Origin: JAIEPX01 sp963725255
GTDB lineage: Bacteria; Pseudomonadota; Gammaproteobacteria; JAIEPX01
Direction: 5' to 3'
Length of the DNA stretch: 64,000 nucleotides
Assembly (NCBI GenBank): GCA_963725255.1
Contig: CAVRXV010000017.1
Span: 186,001 to 250,000, forward strand
Shown: positions 17,635 through 26,895 of the stretch, piece by piece
How positions within the stretch are numbered: position 1 is the first letter of the stretch
Layout of the letters: every line of letters begins with the position of its first letter
Translations under genes and position numbers: made by a program
The notes under the pieces: model-generated
Database searches by the model: none
What the model saw: only the letters and a program-made list of their open reading frames with translations
Told to the model about the DNA's origin: nothing

Positions 17635-19272
17635 ATGATCAGGAGTCAGGAATTTAATCCGTTTAACATCTTGCCACGTCAATTGATGTTGCTGATTATG
17701 TTACAAACATTTGCTGAAGAAGGGCACGGCTCATTAGAAGTCATTTTAGATTATCAAAAAGCGCACCCTGACTTTTCAGCTATTTTGTCTGACGAATCCA
17801 ATTTTAAGTATATTTTAGATTCTATGCCTACGGAATTTAATATAGGTTTAATTACAACCTTACGTCTACGTAAAATTACGACCGAAGAAGGTCGTTATCG
17901 TGCAGGATTAGCATTGTTATTTTTGAAATATCTTTATGAGCGAGTGAAGCCAATACCTGACGATGACTTTCTTGTTAATCGTTATGACGATTATTATTCA
18001 TCACTAAAGTACCTTCAAGAATATTTTGTTGATTACCCAATGCCTATGTACTTGGCTGGCATTGTAGCTTTTTACATTTCAAAACGTCTAATGACTCTGA
18101 ATCCATTAGATAAAAAACTCCGAGAGAACGGCACCGAAATTTATAAAATTGCAACTCAATGCATAATCCGAGCGGATGCACTAGAACATCCTTTGGCAAA
18201 AATATTTTACGTCGACATGGCTTCGCAGCTTCAGCGCGTGGATATCAGAACCGAAGATATTATAAATGGCGATTTTCCTTCTATGCCTAAAATTGACTTA
18301 ACCTATTTGATATCTGTGTTAGGAGAGAATTTACCTATTGACATTTCAACGTTTTCCGACGAAACGCAAACATTACTGTTCGTAACGTGGAGTAAATTGA
18401 TTATAGAGAATTACAGCAATGCGTGCGAGCTTTTTTCTTTTGCATCTCAACACAATAAATTGATTCAAATTACAGACTATTTTTATCGTTGCTATCAGGT
18501 CAATCATTTTCATAGACATATATTAGCGTTTAACCCTCTATTTGTTCATATTGAGAAAAAAGAAAATCTGCTTTATTTATTAGAAAAATTCTCCGTTGAT
18601 TCTTTAGTGAATCTACATCAAAGTTTCCGTGTCAATAACCCGCATTCTGATTCTATATTACTCTCAACACTATTAACAATGAAAAAAGAAGAATTATGTG
18701 ATTTCAGAGCGTTGGTTAGTGATATTTTATCCTTCCCACAAAAAGAAACTTCAGGATGGAGGATTTGTTTTCATGAAGCTTATCGTAATGCTATTGATGA
18801 AGGGGCATTAAAAACGGTATCTGCTCGTCAGATGAAGATGATACTGCACTATTTTATTCTGGGTAATGAATCTGATTATATTGATTCTATTATTGATAGA
18901 GATGCACGTATACCTGACTGTGTCTTTCACTGTCGAAATGATCAGGTTCATGACATTGCCTTAGCCGTTATTAAGCAGATAGTGGATTTTACAAGATCAC
19001 AGTTTTTTACACAGTTGTATCAAAAAGAATTGATCTTAAAAGTGATTTATCAAGATTGCATTTTTCTATCCACTTTAAAAATTACAGAACATTCAGAGTT
19101 CACTAAAATAGCCTCTATCATTGTAGACACTTATGTGGAGATGATCGCACCCCGTTTACCTCCTCAAGAAGACCTCAAAGTTTATGATTTTATCTTTAAC
19201 AATCAAGCACTGTTTCGTGAATTGAAGGATGCTATTCATCAAAAACTCAAGGAATATTCCGTGCTTGATTGA
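17635..19272 (+). CDS. Hypothetical 545-aa protein with F-box-like N-terminus
   Basis: A soluble, helix-rich protein with no signal peptide or membrane segment. Residues about 6-30 (FNPFNILPRQLMLLIMLQTF) resemble the first helix of an F-box (LPxEL..I...L), but the remainder of the F-box (VC..W) is not obvious, so this is only a resemblance. The rest shows no catalytic motif I can name and ends KLKEYSVLD. It stands alone between glsA (opposite strand) and a TSUP transporter. Long, low-GC, helix-rich orphans of this kind are common among host-interaction proteins of intracellular gammaproteobacteria; for this gene that role is inference only. Confidence 0.65.
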   Translation: MIRSQEFNPFNILPRQLMLLIMLQTFAEEGHGSLEVILDYQKAHPDFSAILSDESNFKYILDSMPTEFNIGLITTLRLRKITTEEGRYRAGLALLFLKYLYERVKPIPDDDFLVNRYDDYYSSLKYLQEYFVDYPMPMYLAGIVAFYISKRLMTLNPLDKKLRENGTEIYKIATQCIIRADALEHPLAKIFYVDMASQLQRVDIRTEDIINGDFPSMPKIDLTYLISVLGENLPIDISTFSDETQTLLFVTWSKLIIENYSNACELFSFASQHNKLIQITDYFYRCYQVNHFHRHILAFNPLFVHIEKKENLLYLLEKFSVDSLVNLHQSFRVNNPHSDSILLSTLLTMKKEELCDFRALVSDILSFPQKETSGWRICFHEAYRNAIDEGALKTVSARQMKMILHYFILGNESDYIDSIIDRDARIPDCVFHCRNDQVHDIALAVIKQIVDFTRSQFFTQLYQKELILKVIYQDCIFLSTLKITEHSEFTKIASIIVDTYVEMIAPRLPPQEDLKVYDFIFNNQALFRELKDAIHQKLKEYSVLD

Positions 19273-19420
19273 GAGCATCTCCCGGTTATGGGTTTTGAGT
19301 ATTCTAGCCTGGATATTGGACTCTTAGGTTGCACCAGTCCCCACCAGGCCAAAAACCCCTTTACACCGCCCCTAAGATCTTATATAATATCATGCAATAT
19401 TAACAACTTTTTAGTGAATC

Positions 19421-20296
19421 ATGGTACTATTCATCAAGATATTGGTTACTGTATTCTGCGTTTACGCGGCTGGACGGCTATTCCTATTGGCCTGGCAAGA
19501 ACGCTTGCACGCCAAGCCTTTGGCCCGTATTGAAAAGATCAAATTGGGAATCACAGGTTTTGTCGCCAATGTAGCGGATACCGTCGGAATGGGCAGCTTT
19601 GCCGTGATAGTAGCCTTCGACAAGTACTGGAACCTCATGGATGATGAGGATCTGCCCGGAACCCTGAATGCCCATAGTGTCTTGCCTGGCCTATGCCAAT
19701 CCCTCTTCTTTCTGCAAGCCGTACCCGTTGAAATAACAACCCTCCTATCCCTGATTGGAGCAGCCAGCATTGGCGGATTCTTCGGGGGATTTTTCGTGTC
19801 TAAGCTCGACAAAGATCGGCTTCGATTCTTAATGTTTTTAGGCTATGCGGGGATTGCTCTCCTTATTATAGCCAGCAAACTAGGGCTCCTTCCGATTGGA
19901 GGGGAATTGATGTCTCTGCATGGCATTTGGCTGATTGCAGGTATCGTCGGCATGTTACTTACAGGCACCCTGCCAGCCATTGGTGTCGGCTCCTATGCCC
20001 CTACTCTAGTTATCCTCTTTTTGCTCGGTATGAGCCCACTGGCGGCTTTCCCCATCATGACAGCTTCAGGGGCCATACTACAATCAACAGCTGCTCTCGT
20101 TTTCATCGCACGCAAGCAAGTCGCCATTAAAGCCTCTCTTATCTTGTCATTGACAGGGGTGCTCGGTGTTTTGGTCGCAGCTCCATTGATCACCTATATC
20201 AACTCGGATAGTTTGCGTTGGTTATTGTTAGCGGTAGTTTTGTACAATGTTCATAGACTGTGGAAATCATCTGTACGACGCGCAGTTCCGGCATAA
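19421..20296 (+). CDS. TSUP (TauE/SafE, DUF81) membrane transporter
   Basis: 291 residues with about eight hydrophobic segments arranged in two halves (GITGFVANVADTVGMGSF and the later GVGSYAPTLVILFLLGMSPLAAFPIMTASGA). This is the repeated Gly-rich pattern of sulfite/sulfonate/organoanion exporters of the TSUP superfamily; the substrate is unknown. Two sampled 60-base stretches are about 48-52% G+C, against 35-40% around it. That suggests different ancestry or different codon selection. birA starts 17 bp downstream and may share a transcript. Confidence 0.85.
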   Translation: MVLFIKILVTVFCVYAAGRLFLLAWQERLHAKPLARIEKIKLGITGFVANVADTVGMGSFAVIVAFDKYWNLMDDEDLPGTLNAHSVLPGLCQSLFFLQAVPVEITTLLSLIGAASIGGFFGGFFVSKLDKDRLRFLMFLGYAGIALLIIASKLGLLPIGGELMSLHGIWLIAGIVGMLLTGTLPAIGVGSYAPTLVILFLLGMSPLAAFPIMTASGAILQSTAALVFIARKQVAIKASLILSLTGVLGVLVAAPLITYINSDSLRWLLLAVVLYNVHRLWKSSVRRAVPA

Positions 20297-20312
20297 GAAA
20301 AGATAAGGGGTC

Positions 20313-21299
20313 ATGAAAGACAGCTACACAAATTTAAAAAAACTGACAGACATCTTAACCGATTGTCAGTTTCACGATGGTGACTCACTCGGAGAACATC
20401 TAGGAGTTACGCGTGCCGCTATCTGGAAAATGACTGAAAAACTCGGCAATTATCTTGTTCCTATCACATCTGTAAAAGGTAAAGGCTACACTTTGAGTGA
20501 ACCTTTAATTTTACTCGATGAAGAAACCATCAAAAATTTGTTAGATCCCGCGTTAAACAAACAAATTGATTTATCCGTTTTAGAATCTGTTAATTCAACC
20601 ATTACCTATTTGAAACAAAATTTTAGCCATGATAAAAATTCCATTTGCATTGCTGAACATCAATCAGAAGGAATAGGTCGACTGGGACGCGTGTGGACTT
20701 CACCGTTTGGACTCAATCTTTATTTCTCATGTCGATATCAATTTCACTGTGATGTTGCTGATTTATCGGGTTTAAGTTTAGCGACGAGTATTGCGGTATT
20801 AAAAACCCTGCAAAAATTCGGTGTTTCTCCAGAAATAAAATGGCCGAATGATATTTTTTGTCATGATAAAAAATGTGCGGGTTGTCATATTGAACTCATC
20901 GCAGAATCCAATGGCGCGTGTCACGCAATCATTAGCGTTGGCATTAATGTCAATATGATTCGTTTTCCTACACAGATCAATCAACCCTGGACATCACTTA
21001 TTCTTGAAACCAACGAACGATTTGATCGAAATCATATTGCTGCCGAATTAATTCAGCAACTTTTCACTACACTCGAAAAATTCTCGTCAGATGGCTTACC
21101 CGCGTTCAAAGATTTTTACCGTCAACATGATTATCTACACGACCAGTGGATTACTGTTCAGCAACATAACACTAGCTTTGAGGGTAAGGCGGTTGGGATA
21201 GACGATTTGGGTCGACTATTATTACAAACGAAGCCCGGAAACATTGTCACCATATCGTCAGGGGATGCTACGCTTAAGAAAGCGACGCTCTCTTTTTAA
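20313..21299 (+). CDS. birA: Biotin-protein ligase / biotin operon repressor
   Basis: 328 residues. An N-terminal winged helix (about 8-65: GDSLGEHLGVTRAAIWKMTEKL) is followed by the ligase domain, with the biotinoyl-AMP loop as SEGIGRLGRVWTSPFGLNLYFS and the KWPNDIF lysine segment, then a C-terminal SH3-like domain. It should biotinylate AccB, encoded at 62436 in this window, and possibly repress bio genes. AAGGGG lies before the ATG. Confidence 0.94.
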   Translation: MKDSYTNLKKLTDILTDCQFHDGDSLGEHLGVTRAAIWKMTEKLGNYLVPITSVKGKGYTLSEPLILLDEETIKNLLDPALNKQIDLSVLESVNSTITYLKQNFSHDKNSICIAEHQSEGIGRLGRVWTSPFGLNLYFSCRYQFHCDVADLSGLSLATSIAVLKTLQKFGVSPEIKWPNDIFCHDKKCAGCHIELIAESNGACHAIISVGINVNMIRFPTQINQPWTSLILETNERFDRNHIAAELIQQLFTTLEKFSSDGLPAFKDFYRQHDYLHDQWITVQQHNTSFEGKAVGIDDLGRLLLQTKPGNIVTISSGDATLKKATLSF

Positions 21300-21382
21300 T
21301 CACTCTGACGAAAGAACAATGACTTAGCTGAGCATATACCGAATTCTCACAAGGCGGCGTTTTTTTTCCCGAACATATGATC

Positions 21383-21446
21383 TTGTTTTCCACTTCAAAA
21401 CACACTATCTTGTGTCCTATCTGAATGAAACACCTATATATTGGGG
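21383..21446 (+). promoter_or_regulatory. Tandem NrdR boxes in the nrdAB promoter region
   Basis: Box 1 is ACACACTATCTTGTGT (21400-21415), 14 of 16 positions fitting the NrdR consensus acaCwAtATaTwGtgt. Box 2 is CACCTATATATTGGGG (21431-21446), 11 of 16, with ten consecutive core matches. Their centres are 31 bp apart, the spacing typical of paired NrdR sites. A candidate promoter (TTGTTT at 21383, CTATCT at 21405) overlaps box 1, so NrdR would be expected to repress nrdAB when dATP is plentiful. Confidence 0.78.
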
Positions 21447-21548
21447 TATAGCCTTATCCGCTTAACTATACAGGGTAGGTGTTCATCAAGCAGCCCGAGC
21501 CCAGTGACGAGGAGTCACTCATCGAACATATAAAGGAGCAATTTTTCC

Positions 21549-24395
21549 ATGACATCTGCCTCTCAAATGCCTTTTGCCGATGCGAGTGAAAGCCTCGTTG
21601 CCAACAATGCGATAAAATCTATCCATGTGGATGTTTTGGCACCCGGCCAACTCCGAGTCATTAAACGCGACAATACTTTAGCGGCGTACGATGAAAGTAA
21701 AATTGCTAACGCTATTACCCGCGCATTTAATAGTCTCGCAGAAGAAGGTCTTGCTCGAGATCCTGCCACCGTCACCGAAATTGTTAATCGACTCGTCCAA
21801 GATGTTACCGCTAAATTTCATCGAAGCTGGCCTGCAGGTGGCACTATTCATATTGAAGATATTCAGGAACGCGTAGAATACGCACTGATGAAAGCGGAAG
21901 AACATCAAGTTTTTCGTCGCTACGTATTATATCGCGATGATCGTCGTCAAATACGAGAAGAAACTGCAGCCAAAGCAAAACAAACTACACATGCTATTAA
22001 TATCAAACACCTCGACGGAGCTATCAAACCTCTAGATGAAACTTGGTTACATGCACAAATCGTTGATGCGTGCAAAGGTTTATCCGATGTTAATCCAGAC
22101 GTTATTCTTAAACAAACCTTACGAAATTTATTTGATGGCGCCACAATTAATGATGTTTACAAAACAGCGACACTTAGTGCACGTGCACTTTACGAACGCG
22201 AACCGAATTACGGATTTACTGCCGCTCGATTATTACAAAATGATTTACGTCAGGAAGTTCTGACTTTTCTCGGCTTAAATTCTAACTGGACACAAGCTGA
22301 ACTGAATAAAAATTACAGCGACGTTTTTATTAAGTATATAGAACGAGGTATCGAACTAGGAACACTGGATCCTAAATTAAAATCCTTCAATCTAGAAAAA
22401 TTAGGAAGCGCAATTCAAGGCGATCGTGATGATAAATTCACGTACTTAGGCCTTCAAACACTGTACGATCGTTATTTCTTACACAGCAAAGGTATTCATT
22501 ACGAGTTAGCTCAAACTTTTTTCATGCGAGTTGCGATGGGCCTTGCCATTGCCGAAAAGAAAAACAAAACGCAACATGCCATTGATTTTTATAATTTACT
22601 ATCGACTTTCGATTACATGTCTTCAACTCCTACACTTTTTAATGCAGGTACTTTGCGACCACAATTATCCAGTTGCTTTTTAACGACTGTTCCTGATGAT
22701 TTGGAAGGTATTTATGGCGCAATTCGTGATAACGCATTGCTCTCTAAATTTGCAGGCGGTATTGGAAACGATTGGACTCCTGTGCGTGGTATTGGTGCTC
22801 ATATCAAAGGCACCAACGGTAAATCGCAAGGTGTAGTACCTTTCATGAATGTGGCCGATGCAACTGCCATTGCTGTAAATCAAGGTGGAAAACGTAAAGG
22901 CGCTGTGTGCGGTTATCTTGAATCTTGGCACAACGATTTCGAAGAATTTCTAGAGCTGCGGAAAAATACAGGCGACGATCGACGTCGAACACACGATATG
23001 AATACTGCTGCGTGGGTACCTGATTTGTTAATGAAGCGCGTTTTTGAAAATAAAGAATGGACCTTATTTTCACCCGAAGAAGTTCCTAATCTTCACGACA
23101 GCTATGGTTTAGATTTTGAGAAATTATACACTCAATACGAAGAAAAAGCAGAACGCGGAGAAATACGCAGTCGTAAAATCGCTGCACAATCACTTTGGCG
23201 AAAAATGTTAGGTATGCTCTACGAAACTGGACATCCTTGGATCACATTTAAAGATGCGTGCAATTTACGATCACCACAACAACATGCGGGCGTAATTCAC
23301 AGTTCTAATTTGTGCACAGAAATTACATTGAATACCAACAAAGACGAAATTGCTGTGTGTAATTTAGGCAGTATTAATCTAGCAAATCACATCACTGAAA
23401 AAGGTTTGGATCAGAAAAAATTGGCCCAAACAGTTAAAACAGCCGTGCGAATGTTAGACAACGTCATCGATATTAATTTTTATACGGTTCCACAAGCACG
23501 TCGTTCTAATTTGCAACATCGTCCAGTGGGTCTTGGCATTATGGGATTCCAAGATGCGTTATATGTTCAACGAATACCTTACTGCTCTGATGAAGCTGTG
23601 GAGTTCGCAGATCGGTCTATGGAAGCCATCAGCTATTACGCCATCAGCGCATCCAGCGAATTAGCTGAAGAACGTGGCACGTACGCAAGTTATGAAGGAT
23701 CATTATGGAGTAAAGGCATTCTACCCATTGATTCAATTGCACTCTTGCAGGAAGCCCGCGGTGAATACCTGGAACAAAACACCGATAGCACATTAGATTG
23801 GGATAAATTGCGCACACGAGTGGCTACTAAAGGAATGCGCAATTCAAATGTGATGGCGATTGCTCCTACAGCAACCATTTCAAATATCTGTGGTGTTAGC
23901 CAATCGATAGAACCTACTTATCAAAATTTATTCGTAAAATCGAATATGTCTGGAGAATTCACTGTCATTAATCCTCAATTAGTGCGAGATTTGAAAGCGC
24001 TGGATATGTGGGATGATTTAATGATCAACGATTTAAAATATTACGACGGAAGTTTGAAATCGATCAAACGAATTCCTGAAGAATTGAAAAAACTCTACTT
24101 AACAGCCTTCGAAATTGAACCTCGATGGTTAGTAGAAGCAGGATCTCGTCGTCAAAAATGGATTGATCAATCACAATCATTAAATCTTTACATGGCAGAA
24201 CCGTCTGGCAAAAAATTAGACGTGTTATATCGCATGGCATGGATACGTGGATTAAAAACTACCTATTATTTACGAAGCCTCGGTGCAACGAATGCAGAAA
24301 AATCAACCATCACTGATGGTGCGCTTAATGCTGTTAAAGTCGATGCGCCCAAAGCATGTTCAATCGATGACCCCGATTGCGAAGCCTGCCAATAA
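21549..24395 (+). CDS. nrdA: Ribonucleotide reductase class Ia, large subunit
   Basis: Reduces ribonucleoside diphosphates to deoxy forms. 948 residues, long because of an N-terminal ATP-cone (about 35-130: VIKRDNTLAAYDESKIANAITRAF) that senses ATP/dATP. The core shows SSTPTLFNAGTLRPQLSSCFL with one active-site Cys, SNLCTEITLNT with the central Cys region, and the redox-shuttle tail CSIDDPDCEACQ. Strong AAGGAG precedes the ATG. nrdB follows 33 bp downstream in one operon. Confidence 0.97.
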   Translation: MTSASQMPFADASESLVANNAIKSIHVDVLAPGQLRVIKRDNTLAAYDESKIANAITRAFNSLAEEGLARDPATVTEIVNRLVQDVTAKFHRSWPAGGTIHIEDIQERVEYALMKAEEHQVFRRYVLYRDDRRQIREETAAKAKQTTHAINIKHLDGAIKPLDETWLHAQIVDACKGLSDVNPDVILKQTLRNLFDGATINDVYKTATLSARALYEREPNYGFTAARLLQNDLRQEVLTFLGLNSNWTQAELNKNYSDVFIKYIERGIELGTLDPKLKSFNLEKLGSAIQGDRDDKFTYLGLQTLYDRYFLHSKGIHYELAQTFFMRVAMGLAIAEKKNKTQHAIDFYNLLSTFDYMSSTPTLFNAGTLRPQLSSCFLTTVPDDLEGIYGAIRDNALLSKFAGGIGNDWTPVRGIGAHIKGTNGKSQGVVPFMNVADATAIAVNQGGKRKGAVCGYLESWHNDFEEFLELRKNTGDDRRRTHDMNTAAWVPDLLMKRVFENKEWTLFSPEEVPNLHDSYGLDFEKLYTQYEEKAERGEIRSRKIAAQSLWRKMLGMLYETGHPWITFKDACNLRSPQQHAGVIHSSNLCTEITLNTNKDEIAVCNLGSINLANHITEKGLDQKKLAQTVKTAVRMLDNVIDINFYTVPQARRSNLQHRPVGLGIMGFQDALYVQRIPYCSDEAVEFADRSMEAISYYAISASSELAEERGTYASYEGSLWSKGILPIDSIALLQEARGEYLEQNTDSTLDWDKLRTRVATKGMRNSNVMAIAPTATISNICGVSQSIEPTYQNLFVKSNMSGEFTVINPQLVRDLKALDMWDDLMINDLKYYDGSLKSIKRIPEELKKLYLTAFEIEPRWLVEAGSRRQKWIDQSQSLNLYMAEPSGKKLDVLYRMAWIRGLKTTYYLRSLGATNAEKSTITDGALNAVKVDAPKACSIDDPDCEACQ

Positions 24396-24428
24396 TTTTA
24401 AAAGCTATCGAAACAAGGAGTACCTGAA

Positions 24429-25718
24429 ATGAGTGGAAACACAATGAAATCGAGTTTACTTAACTGGGATGATTACGAATCAGCTTCAGCTGCTGTCATT
24501 CCTAAAAGTGAAAGCATCGCGGGTGCTATCGCGAGTACGTTTGTACCTCCAATAACAGAACCAAAAATTGTGCAGCAAATAGACATTCCAGAAATAAAAG
24601 CCAAGAATGTTCTTGATCGAGCTATATCAGATCAAATTAATCTACAGCAGCCTGCTGGTGGCGCATTAGGACTTGAACTACTTCAAATGGGCGAAAAACG
24701 CATCGTTGTTGACGACAAAAAAATTATCAATTGCCGTGCTGATCTCAATCAACTTGTTCCGTTTAAATACGAATGGGCTTGGAAAAAATATAATGATGCT
24801 TGTGCAAATCATTGGATGCCCAATGAAATTAATATGTCAGCAGACGTCGCTTTATGGAAAGATCCATTCGGCCTCACTGAAGATGAACGTATTATTATCA
24901 AACGAAACCTTGGCTTTTTCTCAACAGCAGATTCTCTGGTCGCTAATAATTTAGTGTTGGCTGTTTATCGCCATATCACTAATCCAGAATGTCGACAATA
25001 TTTATTACGACAAGCCTTTGAAGAAGCGATTCATACTCACGCTTATCAACATGTTATTCAAAGCTTGGGATTAGATGAAGCAGAAGTTTTTAATATGTAC
25101 CGTGAAATTCCATCCGTTGCTACCAAAGCCAATTGGGCATTGAAATTTACGCAAAGTTTAGGTGATCCTAATTTCCACACAGGCACTCCAGAGAACGATC
25201 AACGCCTGTTGCGTGACCTCGTAGCATTTTACGTGGTATTTGAAGGTATTTTCTTTTACGTAGGATTCACACAAATTCTTTCGATGGGAAGACGCAACAA
25301 GATGGTCGGCACGTCAGAACAATTTCAATATATTTTGCGTGACGAATCGATGCACCTTAATTTTGGTATCGACGTGATCAACCAAATTAAAATTGAAAAC
25401 CCACATTTATGGACCAAAGAATTTCAAGCGGAAATGATACATCTCATTCGTGAAGGTGTGGATTTAGAATATCAATATGCCGTTGATACAATGCCTCGCG
25501 GCATTTTGGGTCTAAACTCAGATATGTTTAAAGACTATCTGCATTTCATCGCGAATCGACGCTGCGCTCAAATTGGACTCACTGAACAATTCCCTGGCGC
25601 AGAAAATCCTTTCCCATGGATGAGTGAAATGATGGATCTGAAAAAAGAAAAGAATTTCTTTGAAACACGCGTCACCGAGTACCAAACAGGTGGTACATTG
25701 AAGTGGGATGAAGAATAA
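24429..25718 (+). CDS. nrdB: Ribonucleotide reductase class Ia, small subunit
   Basis: Carries the diiron-tyrosyl radical that activates NrdA. 429 residues: a variable N-terminal ~110, then the ferritin-like core. FEEAIHTHAYQHVIQSLG has metal ligands and a Tyr at the place of the radical Tyr; VVFEGIFFYVGFTQIL and LRDESMHLNFGIDVI supply further ligands. AAGGAG lies upstream. The C-terminal QTGGTLKWDEE is the expected flexible tail that docks on NrdA. Confidence 0.96.
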   Translation: MSGNTMKSSLLNWDDYESASAAVIPKSESIAGAIASTFVPPITEPKIVQQIDIPEIKAKNVLDRAISDQINLQQPAGGALGLELLQMGEKRIVVDDKKIINCRADLNQLVPFKYEWAWKKYNDACANHWMPNEINMSADVALWKDPFGLTEDERIIIKRNLGFFSTADSLVANNLVLAVYRHITNPECRQYLLRQAFEEAIHTHAYQHVIQSLGLDEAEVFNMYREIPSVATKANWALKFTQSLGDPNFHTGTPENDQRLLRDLVAFYVVFEGIFFYVGFTQILSMGRRNKMVGTSEQFQYILRDESMHLNFGIDVINQIKIENPHLWTKEFQAEMIHLIREGVDLEYQYAVDTMPRGILGLNSDMFKDYLHFIANRRCAQIGLTEQFPGAENPFPWMSEMMDLKKEKNFFETRVTEYQTGGTLKWDEE

Positions 25719-25734
25719 TCAGAGAATAATTTGT

Positions 25735-25877
25735 CATTAAACAGTAGGCATGAATCTCAATTTTATAGGCTTCTACGATTTCGGCTAATAAATCTAAAAA
25801 AAGCCATCTATGATGATCATTTTGGAAAATGGGCTTGCGCTCAGCACCACGATTTGTATTCGAATTGATCTACTCAT
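25735..25877 (-). pseudogene. REP-associated tyrosine transposase (RAYT) N-terminal remnant
   Basis: On the minus strand an ATG at 25877 begins MSRSIRIQ, resembling a RAYT N-terminus. After a small deletion or frameshift the next frame reads NRGAERKPIFQNDHH and RWLFLDLLAEIVEAYKIEIHAYCLM. This is the N-terminal part of Y1/TnpA-REP proteins (typically ...RGN.R..IF.dd.dr..FL..L.e....y...i.AYcLM.NH.H). It breaks off before the His-x-His and Tyr catalytic motifs, 17 bp from the nrdB stop. A REP-like inverted repeat adjoins it at 25915. RAYTs mobilise REP elements, so this relic plausibly belongs to the repeat family of this window. Confidence 0.75.
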
Positions 25878-25914
25878 GCAGGTATCGTCCGGATAGCGGC
25901 AGGTCTTTATCAGA

Positions 25915-25968
25915 GGGTCGTGTCTCTCGTTGGATCTTGAGAAAACTAGCCAACGAGAGACACGACCC
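25915..25968. repeat. REP-like perfect 19-bp inverted repeat, GGGTCGTGTCT type
   Basis: Arms GGGTCGTGTCTCTCGTTGG (25915-25933) and its exact complement (25950-25968) flank a 16-base loop. It lies between the RAYT remnant and the stop of the secreted orphan, both on the minus strand. Confidence 0.85.
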
Positions 25969-25976
25969 CTTCCGCT

Positions 25977-26468
25977 TCAATTAGCGTTAATCCTTGCAAG
26001 TGTAAGGCTTTCTGTTCCTACCTGAAACGCCTCTGAAAGAGTTAAATCTGCAGGGTTGGGATCATAATATACAACCCCAGTTCCAGTTATGTTTTGACAG
26101 GTAGAATCCATAGTGAAATTTTCTACTAGTCTAATTCTGAAGGCTGGAACACTAAAATCAATTCTGTCTAAAACAACTTTAAATCGATTTATACCTGTTG
26201 GAATCCAGACACCCGTGAAAATCTCACCAACATTCGTACTAGGTGGAACTTGGTTGACATTCGCTGTACCTTGGGAGACAACTGTTCCCGATGCGGTAAA
26301 GGAATTCACACCATAAGCTGTCACATTACCTGGTTCTGTTACTATATAATTGTAACTTCCGACGAGTGAACAAAATGGAATGCGTAAGCCATCTGCAAAG
26401 CTCATCCCGGGTAATAGCATCATTAACCCAAACACTATGCAAACTAATACCCTATTTTGACTACACAT
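25977..26468 (-). CDS. Secreted hypothetical protein, 163 aa
   Basis: A signal peptide (MCSQNRVLVCIVFGLMMLLP...FADG, cleavage near 26) precedes a mature part of about 137 residues rich in beta-type sequence (SYNYIVTEPGNVTAYGVNSFTASGTVV, FRIRLVENFTM). Three Cys occur after the first few mature residues or near the middle, possibly forming one disulfide. It resembles small exported beta-sandwich proteins but I do not recognise a family. No neighbour on its strand suggests a role. A REP-like repeat follows its stop codon directly. Confidence 0.65.
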   Translation of the reverse strand: MCSQNRVLVCIVFGLMMLLPGMSFADGLRIPFCSLVGSYNYIVTEPGNVTAYGVNSFTASGTVVSQGTANVNQVPPSTNVGEIFTGVWIPTGINRFKVVLDRIDFSVPAFRIRLVENFTMDSTCQNITGTGVVYYDPNPADLTLSEAFQVGTESLTLARINAN

Positions 26469-26895
26469 AATACATGCTCCTAACTTGTGAGTCCGGTGTT
26501 CTATGGGCTTTCAGCCAATCGACCGCCGGTGCTCTAGTAATACTTGTCGCCTCCTTATATACCTTCGTTATCCTTTTCTAACAGGGCTTTTACTAACCTG
26601 TTACTGTAAGCTTAGCATACTTTTGTTAAAATGCAATGTAGAATGTCAAATATTGACAAATATTTATATTCATATATTAATATACTTAAAAATAAGCCTA
26701 TTTATGCATTTTAAAAATAAATAATAAATTTGCAGTTCTTGTGGAAGCTAAATAGTTTCTTGATAGTGATAAGGCGAAAGCAGTACAAATGGCGACTTGA
26801 CCCCACCCACCCCAGCCTATTAACATTCAAAAAAGCAGGTTTTCTAACATACGCTATACTTTAGTTTAGGGAAGGGAATATTTAAGGAGATTAGT
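26469..26895. other. Intergenic gap with a solo REP head and a promoter-like motif
   Basis: 427 bp without a convincing gene and very AT-rich between 26630 and 26760. It contains an isolated minus-strand repeat head (TGGGGTCAAGTCGCC, about 26791-26805). It also holds CGCTATACTT (TATACT at 26855-26860), 36 bp before the next start codon and a likely promoter. Confidence 0.5.

Noticed and set aside
19288..19533. 81-codon frame before the TSUP gene
   Set aside because: It overlaps the TSUP start in another frame and has no ribosome site.
26503..26724. 73-codon frame in the gap after the secreted orphan's start
   Set aside because: Cys/Ile/Leu-rich translation of AT-rich DNA with no ribosome site; it looks like chance.
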